Notes: generated by a model from the letters alone, not told the origin. DNA of 64,000 bases from Nitrincola sp048264025 (GCF_048264025.1 NZ_JBLXDN010000017.1:1-64000), one strand, 5' to 3'; positions 53,646-62,794 are shown, counted from the first letter of the stretch. Translations and numbers: made by a program.

Positions 53646-54503
53646 ATGACCGACCTGAGCCTGCCCGGTATAGAACCGGATACCCATGATGGCTGGCGCG
53701 CACGCATTGCACTGGCCTACAGTCCTCGTCGTGAGCGTACCCGGCTGATCCACTGCCAGCGCATCGGGCCGTTATCTGTGCAGCGGGCGTTCTATCCGGA
53801 AGGGCCGGTTTGTCACAGCTATCTGCTGCACCCACCCGGTGGTGTTGTCGGCGGTGACCGGCTGGAAGTGGCGGTGCATGTACAGCCCGAAGCCCATACA
53901 CTGATCACCACCCCCGGTGCGACCAAGTTTTATCGTTCCGGGGGACGTCTGGCACAATATCGCCAGCATTTTCAGGTCGCCGAACAGGCCGCACTTGAAT
54001 GGCTGCCTCAGGAGAATATCTTTTTCCCGGACAGCCGACTGGCAATGCAGACGCACATCGAGCTGCACAGCGAGTCACGCTTTATCGGCTGGGAGATTCA
54101 ATGCCTGGGACGTCCGGTGATCAACGAACGCTTTGATCGAGGGCAGATACGTTCATCGCTAAAGCTCAGTATCGATGCAAAGCCGCTGCTGATTGAACAC
54201 TTCAACGCTGAAGCCGACCAGTTGCAGCAGGCGTCCGCAGGCCTCAGAGGCTACCCCATGCAAGCCACCCTGCTGATCCATCCCGCTGATGACGCATTAC
54301 TGGAACAGGTCAGGACCGTACTAGCTCAGTCAGTCGACACCACTATTCTGGCCGGTGCCACCCGACTCGACAGCCTGATCGTGGTGCGCCTGCTGGGCCA
54401 TCAAACTGAACCGTTATTAAAGCAGATGATAGCTATCTGGCAGGCGGTACGACCCAGCGTTATGGGCCGTCCGGCTTGTCTGCCAAGGATCTGGGCAACC
54501 TGA
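53646..54503 (+). CDS. ureD: Urease accessory protein UreD
   Basis: The 285-residue protein completes the nickel-loading complex with UreF and UreG. Family sequences include GPLSVQRAFYPEGPVCHSYLLHPPGGVVGGDRLEVAV and TTPGATKFYRS. It lies last in this operon; in many bacteria ureD is first. It is intact. A weak hairpin follows in the convergent gap. Confidence 0.93.
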   Translation: MTDLSLPGIEPDTHDGWRARIALAYSPRRERTRLIHCQRIGPLSVQRAFYPEGPVCHSYLLHPPGGVVGGDRLEVAVHVQPEAHTLITTPGATKFYRSGGRLAQYRQHFQVAEQAALEWLPQENIFFPDSRLAMQTHIELHSESRFIGWEIQCLGRPVINERFDRGQIRSSLKLSIDAKPLLIEHFNAEADQLQQASAGLRGYPMQATLLIHPADDALLEQVRTVLAQSVDTTILAGATRLDSLIVVRLLGHQTEPLLKQMIAIWQAVRPSVMGRPACLPRIWAT

Positions 54504-54525
54504 GTTGTGACTTACGCGCTTAAGC

Positions 54526-54546
54526 CCGGCAGGACAGAGGTGCCGG
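54526..54546. terminator. Weak stem-loop after ureD
   Basis: CCGGCA and TGCCGG form a perfect 6-bp stem around a 9-base loop, 23 bases past the ureD stop. A second small hairpin using GCAAC and GTTGC lies near 54573. Neither has a T-run, so this is a tentative transcription end for the urease operon. Confidence 0.35.
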
Positions 54547-54595
54547 TAGGGTCGATTACAGCAAAACCTCAGCAACGCACTGGTTGTTGCGGTAA

Positions 54596-55483
54596 TTAAT
54601 GGCGCTCACCCCAGTCTTTAAGAAATTGACTAAAATGCTGCAATCGCCCGGTTAAGTACTTCTGTTTATGCCAGACAAGATGTAATTGGCGAGGAAAGGT
54701 GCGATCGATTTTTACTACATGAACTCGCCCCATTGCCAGTTTGTCTTTCGCAGCCAGGTTGGAGATAAAGCTGATTCCCAATCCACGTTCTACCGCCAAT
54801 AATACCGACTCTAAGCTGCTCAATTCCAACACAGAAGTGATGTCACTTAATTCAGGGCGGATACGTCGTTCAAACTGTTGTCGGCTGCCAGAAGCTGTTT
54901 CCCGCAATACCCAATCCTGATGGTTTAGTTCAGCAAAAGTCAGTGATTTACCCTGCGCTAAAGAGTGATCAATAGAGCAAATCAGTACCATGGCATCTTG
55001 AATCCAGGGTGTCGTGACGAGTTCTTGATGGCCGTGTTGACCTTCGATCAGTGCCATGTCTAACTCAAAGTTCAGCAGCATCTGGCATAAGGTTTGGCTA
55101 TTGGTGATGGTGACTTTGGTTTCTTGGCGCTGCTTGCTGTCTTGCTCTGCCAGTAAATGCGGCAGTAAATAATTACCGATCGTTTGGCTGGCCCCGATAT
55201 GAAGGGCGCCTAGATTGTCGGCATGTTTGCCAAAGCTATGTTCAATATCACCAGCCCGCTCGATCAACTCGTCCGCCATCGGCAGCAAGCGTTTTCCCTG
55301 TTGATTAAGCTGAAGTCTTGGGTGAACACGATCAAACAAAGGCGTATCCAAATGGCTTTCAAGTTGTTGAAGCGATTGAGAAACCGCGCCTTTACTAAGA
55401 CAAAGCGTGTCTGCGGCAGCGGTTAAGTTGCCTTGGCGAGCCACGGCCGAGAATACTCGGAGTTGTTGTAGTGTGATTTTCAT
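54596..55483 (-). CDS. LysR family transcriptional regulator
   Basis: The 295-residue protein has a standard winged helix-turn-helix (NLTAAADTLCLSKGAVSQSLQQLESHLDTPLFDR) and a C-terminal effector domain. The first 70 residues recall the YeiE/CysB-like group. It is divergent from the TehA-like transporter gene, which it probably controls. Both genes look more AT-rich than the urease operon, suggesting a shared, possibly acquired, origin. Confidence 0.88.
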   Translation of the reverse strand: MKITLQQLRVFSAVARQGNLTAAADTLCLSKGAVSQSLQQLESHLDTPLFDRVHPRLQLNQQGKRLLPMADELIERAGDIEHSFGKHADNLGALHIGASQTIGNYLLPHLLAEQDSKQRQETKVTITNSQTLCQMLLNFELDMALIEGQHGHQELVTTPWIQDAMVLICSIDHSLAQGKSLTFAELNHQDWVLRETASGSRQQFERRIRPELSDITSVLELSSLESVLLAVERGLGISFISNLAAKDKLAMGRVHVVKIDRTFPRQLHLVWHKQKYLTGRLQHFSQFLKDWGERH

Positions 55484-55506
55484 GCTTTACATCTTAGGTT
55501 AGGCCG

Positions 55507-55535
55507 ATGTTTAGTTATTGAGTTAATGTTTAGTT
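55507..55535. promoter_or_regulatory. Direct repeat in the LysR/TehA divergent promoter
   Basis: ATGTTTAGTT occurs at 55507-55516 and again at 55526-55535, a 19-base period on the same DNA face. A TTTAAC/GTTAAA inverted pair follows. Such repeats fit cooperative binding by the adjacent LysR protein, but the region is AT-rich. Confidence 0.4.
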
Positions 55536-55629
55536 TAACCAAACAATTTGTTAAATATATTTAGATTTTATAATCATCCATTTCTTTTTACCATAACCTT
55601 ATTCCTAACTGATAATGTGGAGTCAGGGT

Positions 55630-56592
55630 ATGCTTAGAAAACTAGGTTATGGTTTGTCTTTTGCGCCAACGCCCATGGCGGGTCTCGCGCTGGGCATTGC
55701 CAGCTTAGGTTTCAGTTGGCACTTTGTTGTCCAGGGATCGTCTTTTTTACCCTACTTAGCCGCCACGATTAGCGCTTTCTTACTGATGTTATTGGTAGGA
55801 AAATTTGCCCTGCAGCCAGGATTATTGATACAGGATTTACAGCATCCCGTGGTGGGAAGCGTGGTGCCAACATTCGCCATGGCATTAATGGTGATTACCA
55901 TGTCGCTTCATCATTTTATGCCGACATTGGCTGTAGCTTTGTGGTTGCTTGCCATTGCGATACACCTGGTGTTTCTGGTGACCTTTGTTTATCACAGATC
56001 TCGAGGATTCTTGCTGGCCGATATGGTGCCGAGCTGGTTTGTGCCACCTGTGGGCATCATAGTCGCAACGATTAGTTATCCAGAGTCTTTGTTTCAACCC
56101 TTGGCAGAAAGCATTCTTTGGTTTGGCATTGTTTGCTATTTGGTGCTTTTGCCATTGATGCTGTATCGCTTGACTTACTGTGGGGAATTACCTGATAACG
56201 CCAAGCCGACTTTTGTCATTATGGCGGCACCTGCCAGCGTATGTTTGACAGGGTATTTAACCGTTGTAGATACTCCCTCTAAATGGTTTGTGATGGTTCT
56301 ATTAGCAATGTCACTACTGAAAACGGCGACTATTTATCGCTTTGCACTTCGCTTATTAAGACTGCCTTTTAGCCCCGGTTACGCCGCTTTTACCTTTCCT
56401 CTAGCGATTGGTGCTACGGCCATATTTAAAGTTCAGGCACAGTATATTGAGTGGGGAATGGATACCTCTGTGATTCATTTTTTAGGGATTATCGCGAGTG
56501 TAGAGCTGGTCATTGCGACACTTGTTGTGGCGTATGTCATCACCCGCTACGGCTATTACTACGCCATTACGTTACAGCGTGAGTTGGCATGA
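55630..56592 (+). CDS. TDT/SLAC1 (TehA-like) family transporter
   Basis: The 320-residue protein has ten predicted membrane helices and the TehA/SLAC1 opening LSFAPTPMAGLALGIASLGFSW. Members move C4-dicarboxylates, sulfite, tellurite-related or other small anions. ATG 55630 is preferred over 55615 because GGAG lies eight bases before it, while 55615 has no site. Expression is probably controlled by the divergent LysR gene. Confidence 0.83.
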   Translation: MLRKLGYGLSFAPTPMAGLALGIASLGFSWHFVVQGSSFLPYLAATISAFLLMLLVGKFALQPGLLIQDLQHPVVGSVVPTFAMALMVITMSLHHFMPTLAVALWLLAIAIHLVFLVTFVYHRSRGFLLADMVPSWFVPPVGIIVATISYPESLFQPLAESILWFGIVCYLVLLPLMLYRLTYCGELPDNAKPTFVIMAAPASVCLTGYLTVVDTPSKWFVMVLLAMSLLKTATIYRFALRLLRLPFSPGYAAFTFPLAIGATAIFKVQAQYIEWGMDTSVIHFLGIIASVELVIATLVVAYVITRYGYYYAITLQRELA

Positions 56593-56619
56593 AAGGCGAT
56601 ATACCCCCTATATAAGCCA

Positions 56620-57525
56620 TCAAACAACAGCTGCTTTTGCGGTGTTTCTCGACGCGGTTCTTTTAATAAACATCACCGCATTGCCGATCAAAATCATGAC
56701 CAGACCGGCCAAGGCTGAGAGGGTCCAGACATATCCTTCATAAAAGGTTGAAATACCGAGGGCGACCAACGGAAACAGCAAGGTGGTATAGGCGGCTGGT
56801 CCAGCCCCTATGCGCCCAACCAAAGCAAAGTAGGCACCAAAACCAATGACCGAGCCAAAAATCGCCAGATAAAATAACGCACCCAGATAACTCACACGAG
56901 TATCCAACACGAAGGGCGTACCGCTGACCAACAAGATGCACAGTAAGGTTAGAGCACCATAACTCATGGCGTAGGCATTGGTGGATAGCAGATCCAGACC
57001 TTTGCGCTGGTGACGCAAACTGATCATATTGCCCAGCGAAAAACCATAGGTACCCAACAAGGCGCATCCCATGCCGAAAAGCACCTCCAGGTTCAGTTGC
57101 TCACCACTGAGGTCTGGCCAGAACAACAGCAACATACCTGACAGGCCCAGGCCATTGGCCAGGTAGATACGTGGGGTAATTGCTACCCGAAAGAACATCG
57201 CACTGTTGACCGCGTTAAACAGCACCGCCATGGAAAACACCACCGAGTTCAGGCCCGAGGTGATGTACTGAGTGGCGGTGTAAAACAATAGAAAGTTAAA
57301 GCAAAATACACACATACCCTGCAGCACGCAAAACAGGTGATCCCTGGCGCCAATGCGTCGCAGCCTCCCTGATAGCACCAGACAGATTAGCAATGTCGCA
57401 CCAGCCAGTGCAAAACGGTAGAAAACCGACAAGGCTACAGGAACCTCGCCCAGTTGAAAGGCGATGGCAATCCAGGTAGTGCCCCAAATCAGTACAGTGG
57501 TGATATAGAGTATGGCATTCATCAA
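56620..57525 (-). CDS. EamA family (DMT superfamily) transporter
   Basis: The 301-residue protein has ten helices in two EamA halves, with the opening LYITTVLIWGTTWIAIAFQLGEVPVALSVFYRFALAGA. DMT exporters carry amino acids or small metabolites outward. It is divergent from the AraC-type gene at 57711, which may regulate it. The C-terminus ends in a short basic tail. Confidence 0.9.
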   Translation of the reverse strand: MMNAILYITTVLIWGTTWIAIAFQLGEVPVALSVFYRFALAGATLLICLVLSGRLRRIGARDHLFCVLQGMCVFCFNFLLFYTATQYITSGLNSVVFSMAVLFNAVNSAMFFRVAITPRIYLANGLGLSGMLLLFWPDLSGEQLNLEVLFGMGCALLGTYGFSLGNMISLRHQRKGLDLLSTNAYAMSYGALTLLCILLVSGTPFVLDTRVSYLGALFYLAIFGSVIGFGAYFALVGRIGAGPAAYTTLLFPLVALGISTFYEGYVWTLSALAGLVMILIGNAVMFIKRTASRNTAKAAVV

Positions 57526-57710
57526 GGCTCTCCGAGCGCTAAGCTAGCAGGTTCATGCAATCATTTTGTCCAGATAGCGACTCAACGGCTTGCAGAATAG
57601 CTGTTAACACTTGCACATTCTTGCGCTTTTTTATCACGGCAGCGTCTGCACAGCTTGGCAAGAACCGCATTGCTGCTTACTATCCATAGAGATACCTATC
57701 AGGAGTCGGC

Positions 57711-58625
57711 ATGTCATCTCATTATCAAGTCGTTGAACAAATGCTTATGCATAAAGCAAACCTCAGGGCCACTGGCAGCCTGAGCAATGACATGGGGTTG
57801 GCTCGCTGGTACAACAGTCACGATCTGATCGAACTGGACTGTCCTAGTCACCACACCCTGAGCCTCTACGTTGCCGAAGGGCTGGAGTGTTATCGACGCA
57901 CCCAAAATGGCTGGAAGAATGGCGGAGCTCCGGGACGCTTCTGCCTGATGCCCAAAGGTTTGGAGAGTGCCTGGGATGTACGGGGACCGCTGGAGTTTGT
58001 GCATCTGTACTTTACCGATCAGCATCTACTCAGTCTGGCGGAGCAGATATGGGATAGATCACCCGCCAGTCTGCAGTTGAATGAGCAGTACTTTGCTGAA
58101 GATGCCAGCATTACCGCACTCTATCAGCAGTTTCTGCTTAGCCTTGACTGGCAAGAACGCAGTCACCAGTTAGCACTTAGCAGCGCCAGTAACCTGTTGC
58201 TGATACACCTGCTCCGGAGCTTTTCCCAGTGCCAATGGCACTTGCCACGCGTAACGGGCGGCCTGGCACCCAGCCTGCTGAAACGCATTCAGGAATATAT
58301 CGAAACCTATCTGGATCAACCCCTGCTGTTGCGCGATCTGGCTGAGCAGGCATGCCTGAGTGAATACCATTTTTCCAGAATGTTCAGCCAAAGCCTCGGC
58401 ATTGCACCCCATCAATATGTTTTACAACGTCGCTTACGGCGTGCCGAACAGTTATTGCAGAACAGCCCGCTTTCGTTGACCGAGATAGCCCAGCAATGTG
58501 GTTTCAGTTCATCCAGCCACTTCTCAAACCGCTTTCGTCAATCAAGAGGTATGCCCCCTTCTCAGCTACGCCAGGCAACTGAGAATAACGATACAAAACT
58601 AGTTCCTGACCAGAGGCCTTTGTAA
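57711..58625 (+). CDS. AraC family transcriptional regulator
   Basis: The 304-residue protein has an N-terminal cupin-like sensing domain (about 30-150) and a C-terminal AraC DNA-binding domain with two helix-turn-helix units: LLRDLAEQACLSEYHFSRMFSQSLGIAPHQYV and LTEIAQQCGFSSSSHFSNRFRQSRGMPPSQLR. It is divergent from the EamA transporter gene and a likely regulator of it. GGAG precedes the ATG at the right distance. Confidence 0.91.
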   Translation: MSSHYQVVEQMLMHKANLRATGSLSNDMGLARWYNSHDLIELDCPSHHTLSLYVAEGLECYRRTQNGWKNGGAPGRFCLMPKGLESAWDVRGPLEFVHLYFTDQHLLSLAEQIWDRSPASLQLNEQYFAEDASITALYQQFLLSLDWQERSHQLALSSASNLLLIHLLRSFSQCQWHLPRVTGGLAPSLLKRIQEYIETYLDQPLLLRDLAEQACLSEYHFSRMFSQSLGIAPHQYVLQRRLRRAEQLLQNSPLSLTEIAQQCGFSSSSHFSNRFRQSRGMPPSQLRQATENNDTKLVPDQRPL

Positions 58626-58711
58626 TGAATTACATCCTTCAACATCAGCAGACGCTCAGTAACACCATCTGGTGCGCATCTGAGTGTGATTAACTGCTCG
58701 GGCCAGGCTCT
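58622..58711 (-). pseudogene. Decayed fragment of the XRE-cupin regulator gene
   Basis: The minus strand here is similar to two separated parts of the intact XRE-cupin gene (60958-61509). One part is its last codons (FQDVIHY region, 60964-60984) and the other is its cupin strand SHSDAHQAGVTER (61112-61172). The copy has an internal deletion joining the two, an in-frame TAA (58690-58692) replacing Glu, and a one-base deletion. It is therefore a remnant of a duplicated regulator. Confidence 0.7.
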
Positions 58712-59020
58712 CTCCAAAATAAAGATACCCAGCGGGTCTTTGCGAATACCCTAGCTGGTAGGGCCAGAGTTTCTCGCCATGAAAACGAAACACGTTGTTG
58801 TCTTCGGTATTCAGCACATCAGAGGCTAAGATAACCTGAATACTCTTTTTAGAGAGTTGCCAAAGATTTTGCTATAGGAATCAATCATCATTTGTATTGT
58901 TCAAATGTGCTCCAAAAAGCACTGTAAGATAGAGTAGATGCGTAAAACACCGCAAGCTATAAAAACCAATAGAAATGGAACTTCTTTGTCTAGGATGTTC
59001 TCAATAATTAAAAGAAACAC
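58712..59020. other. Degraded coding-like DNA and AT-rich leader
   Basis: On the minus strand a frame without stops runs from about 58875 to 58690 and encodes about 60 plausible residues, including FRFHGEKLWPYQLGYSQRP, running into the cupin remnant. There is no start codon or ribosome binding site, so it is probably a fragment of another lost gene. From about 58880 the DNA is AT-rich leader for the phosphatase-like gene. Confidence 0.45.
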
Positions 59021-59035
59021 AGGAGTTTGATACGA

Positions 59036-60946
59036 GTGCACGAGGCTATTACTCTATTAGCTGGGCCAATTCTAAGGCGCACGACACCATCAGAGGTGGT
59101 ATTCTGGTGGGTCACAGATGCGCCAGCCGAGCCCAGCCTAAATCTTATTCCTCTGACACCTGATTCGAACACGGCAATAGCTGTTGACTGCACTCTAGCG
59201 CATCAACAAATGCAAGCCGGTGACTCCCTGTATATTCATTTATTGAAAGTCACGCCGGCTCGCGAATTACCAACTGACAAAGAAATTGAGTATGACTTGC
59301 GTCTGAATGGTTTAGGCTGGAATCACTGGGCAGAAGATCTGGTTTATCCCGGCCATAAAAAACCATTCTTTGTGATAAAGCCAAAACTGAGCCATATCTT
59401 GCATGGTTCTTGTCGAAAACCCCACCATGACTCTGGTGATGGATTAGTGCGTGTAGACACTCTGTTAGCATCCACGCCCACCGAAGAATGGCCGAGTTTA
59501 CTGATCATGAACGGTGATCAAATCTATGCCGATGATGTTGCCGGACCCATGCTCTGGGCTATACATCATTTAATCCCACATTTGGGAATGCATGATGAAA
59601 CCTTACCTTGTGTAGACGTTAAACAAGCCTCACGTCTGCACAATGATACCCCTTGCTATTATTATCGAGAATCATTACTGCCAAATACCGAAGCCAGCCA
59701 AAAAATGTTATCGCAAGTTTTTGGCGGTGCTCGCAAGCCAGTTTTCACCTCTGCTTCTGCACATAACCACTTGATATCCATAGCAGAAATTCTTGCGATG
59801 TATCTACTGGTGTGGTCGCCGGAAGGCTGGAAAAAACTAAATAATGACACACAAAAAGCACTTCCGAATGGCTTAAGTGCAACTGAAGAAGAGCAATTTC
59901 GTCGAGAACGGCGAGTGCTAGAGGGTTTTATTCGCTCTTTACCTCAGATTCGACGTGCCATGGCCCATCTGCCGGTCGCCATGATTTTCGATGATCATGA
60001 TGTCACTGATGACTGGAATCTAACCGCTGAATGGGAACAGACCGCCTATGGCCACCCATTTTCAGCGCGCATTATAGGTAATGCTCTTTTAGGCTATCTA
60101 CTCTGTCAGGGCTGGGGTAACGCTCCAGAACACTTCTCTGATGAGTTAATGGATCGCGTACAGCATGCCCTGCAAAAACCCGGATCAGAGCAACATGACC
60201 AAGTGTTACAGGAATTATTAAAATTTTCGCAATGGCATTACCTTTGGCCAACAAGCCCTACGCTATTGGTTCTCGATACCCGTACCCATCGCTGGCGCTC
60301 GGAAGAGTCCCTGGCTAAACCGTCTGGCCTGATGGACTGGGAAGCATTAACAGACTTACAACAACACCTGATGAACCTGGATGCCGTTGTGCTAGTCTCT
60401 CCGGCACCAATGTTTGGCGTTAAGTTAATCGAGAATATTCAACGCGTTTTCACCTGGTTTGGAAAACCCTTGCTGGTTGATGCGGAAAACTGGATGGCTC
60501 ATCCGGGGGCTGCATCTACATTATTGAATATGTTTCGACATGCCAAAACACCCAAACATTTCATTATATTATCCGGTGATGTGCATTATTCATTTGTTTA
60601 TAAAGTACAATTACGCGGTATCAACTGCCGGCCTGATGTTTGGCAAATTACCAGCAGCGGTATCAAAAACGAATTTCCCAAACGCCTGTTAGATGTGTTT
60701 GATCGCTTAAATCGCTGGCTATACTCACCAAAATCGCCACTGAACTGGTTCACCCGACGTCGCCGTATGCGCGTCATACCGCATAAACCGGATCATGCCG
60801 ATAAAGGTGAAAGGCTGCTTAACGCATCCGGCGTGGGATTAGTATCGCTCAATGATGATGGCTCGCCGAAGGCTGTCACTCAGCTATGTGCAGACGGCCG
60901 GGATGTGTACTTTAAGCTTTCGGAAAGTGATGCTCGCTGGGATTAA
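59036..60946 (+). CDS. PhoD-like metallophosphatase family protein
   Basis: The roughly 636-residue protein has a short N-terminal beta domain and a PhoD-type metallophosphatase domain. Visible motifs are HGSCRKPHHDSGDG, IMNGDQIYADD, FDDHDVTDDWN and ILSGDVHYSF, which supply the usual Asp, His and Asn metal ligands. No signal peptide is evident, unlike secreted PhoD, so it may be cytoplasmic. The start is taken as GTG 59036, ten bases after AGGAG; a TTG at 59027 is too close to that site. The substrate is unknown, with phosphodiesters or nucleotides possible. Confidence 0.85.
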   Translation: MHEAITLLAGPILRRTTPSEVVFWWVTDAPAEPSLNLIPLTPDSNTAIAVDCTLAHQQMQAGDSLYIHLLKVTPARELPTDKEIEYDLRLNGLGWNHWAEDLVYPGHKKPFFVIKPKLSHILHGSCRKPHHDSGDGLVRVDTLLASTPTEEWPSLLIMNGDQIYADDVAGPMLWAIHHLIPHLGMHDETLPCVDVKQASRLHNDTPCYYYRESLLPNTEASQKMLSQVFGGARKPVFTSASAHNHLISIAEILAMYLLVWSPEGWKKLNNDTQKALPNGLSATEEEQFRRERRVLEGFIRSLPQIRRAMAHLPVAMIFDDHDVTDDWNLTAEWEQTAYGHPFSARIIGNALLGYLLCQGWGNAPEHFSDELMDRVQHALQKPGSEQHDQVLQELLKFSQWHYLWPTSPTLLVLDTRTHRWRSEESLAKPSGLMDWEALTDLQQHLMNLDAVVLVSPAPMFGVKLIENIQRVFTWFGKPLLVDAENWMAHPGAASTLLNMFRHAKTPKHFIILSGDVHYSFVYKVQLRGINCRPDVWQITSSGIKNEFPKRLLDVFDRLNRWLYSPKSPLNWFTRRRRMRVIPHKPDHADKGERLLNASGVGLVSLNDDGSPKAVTQLCADGRDVYFKLSESDARWD

Positions 60947-60957
60947 CTCGACCCTCG

Positions 60958-61509
60958 TCACGCATAATGAATCACATCCTGAAACACCAAAACATCCATC
61001 CCGGAATTGCGATAGCCATGAGGCTGGTCGGCATCAAAACACACAGTCGCTCCGGCCTGGTAACGCTGCCACTCACCCGCTAGCCACAATTCCAACTCAC
61101 CTTCCAGCACCAGTATACGCTCCGTAACCCCTGCCTGATGTGCATCCGAGTGTGATTCACTGCCAGGTGCCAGTCGTAGCTCCACCCACTCAAAATTAAC
61201 ACTGGGATCAAAGGCAAAGCGTACCGTCACCTCAATACCCGGGTCAGACTCAAGCGCATGTAAATGCTCACCGTCGGCCAGGGCTAGCGAATTTAAAGAT
61301 AACCCAGCTACCAGGCGAGTGAAAGAGACCTGAAAACCGGTGGCAACCTTCCACAGGGTGGCAATGGTCGGACTGGATTCACCGCGTTCTATCTGTCCCA
61401 GCATGGCCTTGCTGACACCCGTTTGTGCTGCCGCGTGATCCAGACTCCAGCCCAGCGACCGTCTCAATTCGCGCAGACGTTTACCTAATGCCACAGTTAC
61501 CTTTTCCAT
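60958..61509 (-). CDS. XRE family regulator with C-terminal cupin domain
   Basis: The 183-residue protein has an N-terminal helix-turn-helix (LGWSLDHAAAQTGVSKAMLGQIERGESSPTIATLWKVA) and a C-terminal cupin (about 105-180) with SHSDAHQAGVTERILVLEGELEL and the final VLVFQDVIHYA. Proteins of this layout often regulate nearby transport or catabolic genes in response to a small ligand. ATG 61509 starts the helix-turn-helix domain; the frame further upstream covers operator repeats. It is divergent from the BenE-type transporter. Confidence 0.9.
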   Translation of the reverse strand: MEKVTVALGKRLRELRRSLGWSLDHAAAQTGVSKAMLGQIERGESSPTIATLWKVATGFQVSFTRLVAGLSLNSLALADGEHLHALESDPGIEVTVRFAFDPSVNFEWVELRLAPGSESHSDAHQAGVTERILVLEGELELWLAGEWQRYQAGATVCFDADQPHGYRNSGMDVLVFQDVIHYA

Positions 61510-61536
61510 CCACCCGCCTGCTATCAAGAATATGAT

Positions 61537-61556
61537 TTGTGCACTATAACGCACAA
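61537..61556. promoter_or_regulatory. Operator copy 1 between the XRE-cupin gene and the BenE-type gene
   Basis: TTGTGCACTATAACGCACAA is a near-perfect 20-base palindrome (16 of 20 positions symmetric) lying 28 bases before the XRE-cupin start. Copy 2 of the same motif follows 36 bases downstream. Confidence 0.7.
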
Positions 61557-61572
61557 TGCTATGCTCGCCAAA

Positions 61573-61592
61573 TAATGCGCTATAACGCACAA
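61573..61592. promoter_or_regulatory. Operator copy 2 between the XRE-cupin gene and the BenE-type gene
   Basis: TAATGCGCTATAACGCACAA repeats the copy 1 motif and contains the inner palindrome TGCG-CTATAA-CGCA. It lies 36 bases before the transporter start. The 36-base offset is about three and a half helical turns. Two sites spanning both start regions suggest regulation of both genes. Confidence 0.7.
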
Positions 61593-61627
61593 CCAGAACT
61601 CATAACCAGAGTTATCAGGATCAGACC

Positions 61628-62794
61628 ATGGTACTAATGAAAGACTTTTCGCTATCTTCCCTTACGGCAGGCTTTGTAGCCGTGCTGGTCGGTTACACCA
61701 GCTCGGCCGTGATTATCTTCCAAGCTGCCGCAGCAGCAGGCGCATCCCAGGCCGAAGTGACCTCCTGGTTTTTCGCCCTGGGTATCGGGATGGGCGTATC
61801 GACGCTAGGGTTATCGCTTTATTATAAAACCCCGATCTTAACAGCCTGGTCTACGCCTGGCGCTGCACTGTTAGTGACCAGTTTACCTGGACTGTCGATG
61901 GCAGAAGCGATAGGTGCATTTATATTTTGCGGTGCTTTGATCACGCTTGCCGGTATTACTGGCTGGTTTGAACGTTTGATGAAGTTTTTACCCCAGGAAC
62001 TGGCAACTGCGATGCTGGCAGGTGTGCTATTGCAGTTTGGATTAGCTGCATTTAAGTCCGCCGAGACTCACTTGATCTTAGTTATCAGCATGTTCCTTCT
62101 GTATTTAATCGGTAAACGGTTTTTGCCCCGTTATGCGATCTTAATCGTCTTAATGGGGGCGGTGGCGATGGTGTCCTGGATGGGGGGATTTAATCTGGAC
62201 ACACTGGCTTTTCAGTTTGCCATCCCTGTTTTTACCGCGCCGTCATTTTCATTTGCCGCGCTCATCGGTGTCGGGATTCCACTATTTATCGTTACCATGG
62301 CCTCTCAAAATATGCCCGGCATTGCAGTGATTAAGGCCTCAGGTTACAACCCACCTTTATCACCCATCATCACCTGGACAGGTATCACCACCCTGTTACT
62401 GGCTCCACTGGGTGCATTTGCCCTCAATTTAGCCGCGATCACGGCGGCTATTTGTATGAGTGAAGAAGCTCATGCTGATAAGCAGCGCCGTTACACCGCG
62501 GCCGTAGCCGCCAGTATTTTCTATATTTTAAGCGGCTTGCTGGCGGCCTCAGTGGCCACCTTAATGTTTGCCTTTCCGCAAGCACTGGTGCTGACACTGG
62601 CAGGATTGGCACTGTTATCAACCATCGGTAATAGCCTGGCTGTCGCGTTAGGGAACACAGAGGGCCGAGAAGCGGCTTTAATTACTTTTCTGGCCACCGC
62701 ATCGGGGATGACGTTATTTGGTATTGGCAGTGCTTTCTGGGGTCTGCTGGCCGGCATGCTGGCCTGGCATTTGATGCGCAGGCCAGCGTCTTAA
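61628..62794 (+). CDS. BenE family transporter
   Basis: The 388-residue membrane protein has about twelve helices and BenE-type landmarks: GFVAVLVGYTSSAVIIFQAAAAAGASQAE, LTAWSTPGAALLVTS-like sequence near residue 80, and VTMASQNMPGIAVIKASGY. BenE proteins are proton-coupled benzoate importers and are related to nucleobase transporters. The neighbouring allantoinase and ureidoglycolate lyase genes raise the possibility of a purine-derived substrate here. It overlaps the convergent puuE by four bases. Confidence 0.88.
   Translation: MVLMKDFSLSSLTAGFVAVLVGYTSSAVIIFQAAAAAGASQAEVTSWFFALGIGMGVSTLGLSLYYKTPILTAWSTPGAALLVTSLPGLSMAEAIGAFIFCGALITLAGITGWFERLMKFLPQELATAMLAGVLLQFGLAAFKSAETHLILVISMFLLYLIGKRFLPRYAILIVLMGAVAMVSWMGGFNLDTLAFQFAIPVFTAPSFSFAALIGVGIPLFIVTMASQNMPGIAVIKASGYNPPLSPIITWTGITTLLLAPLGAFALNLAAITAAICMSEEAHADKQRRYTAAVAASIFYILSGLLAASVATLMFAFPQALVLTLAGLALLSTIGNSLAVALGNTEGREAALITFLATASGMTLFGIGSAFWGLLAGMLAWHLMRRPAS

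Noticed and set aside
53079..53753. Minus-strand open frame of 224 codons
   Set aside because: It is antisense to ureG and the start of ureD, both well supported.
57618..57664. TTCTTGC/GCAAGAA inverted pair in the EamA/AraC divergent region
   Set aside because: The arms are 7 bases long and 33 bases apart, which is easily chance; AraC sites are usually direct repeats.
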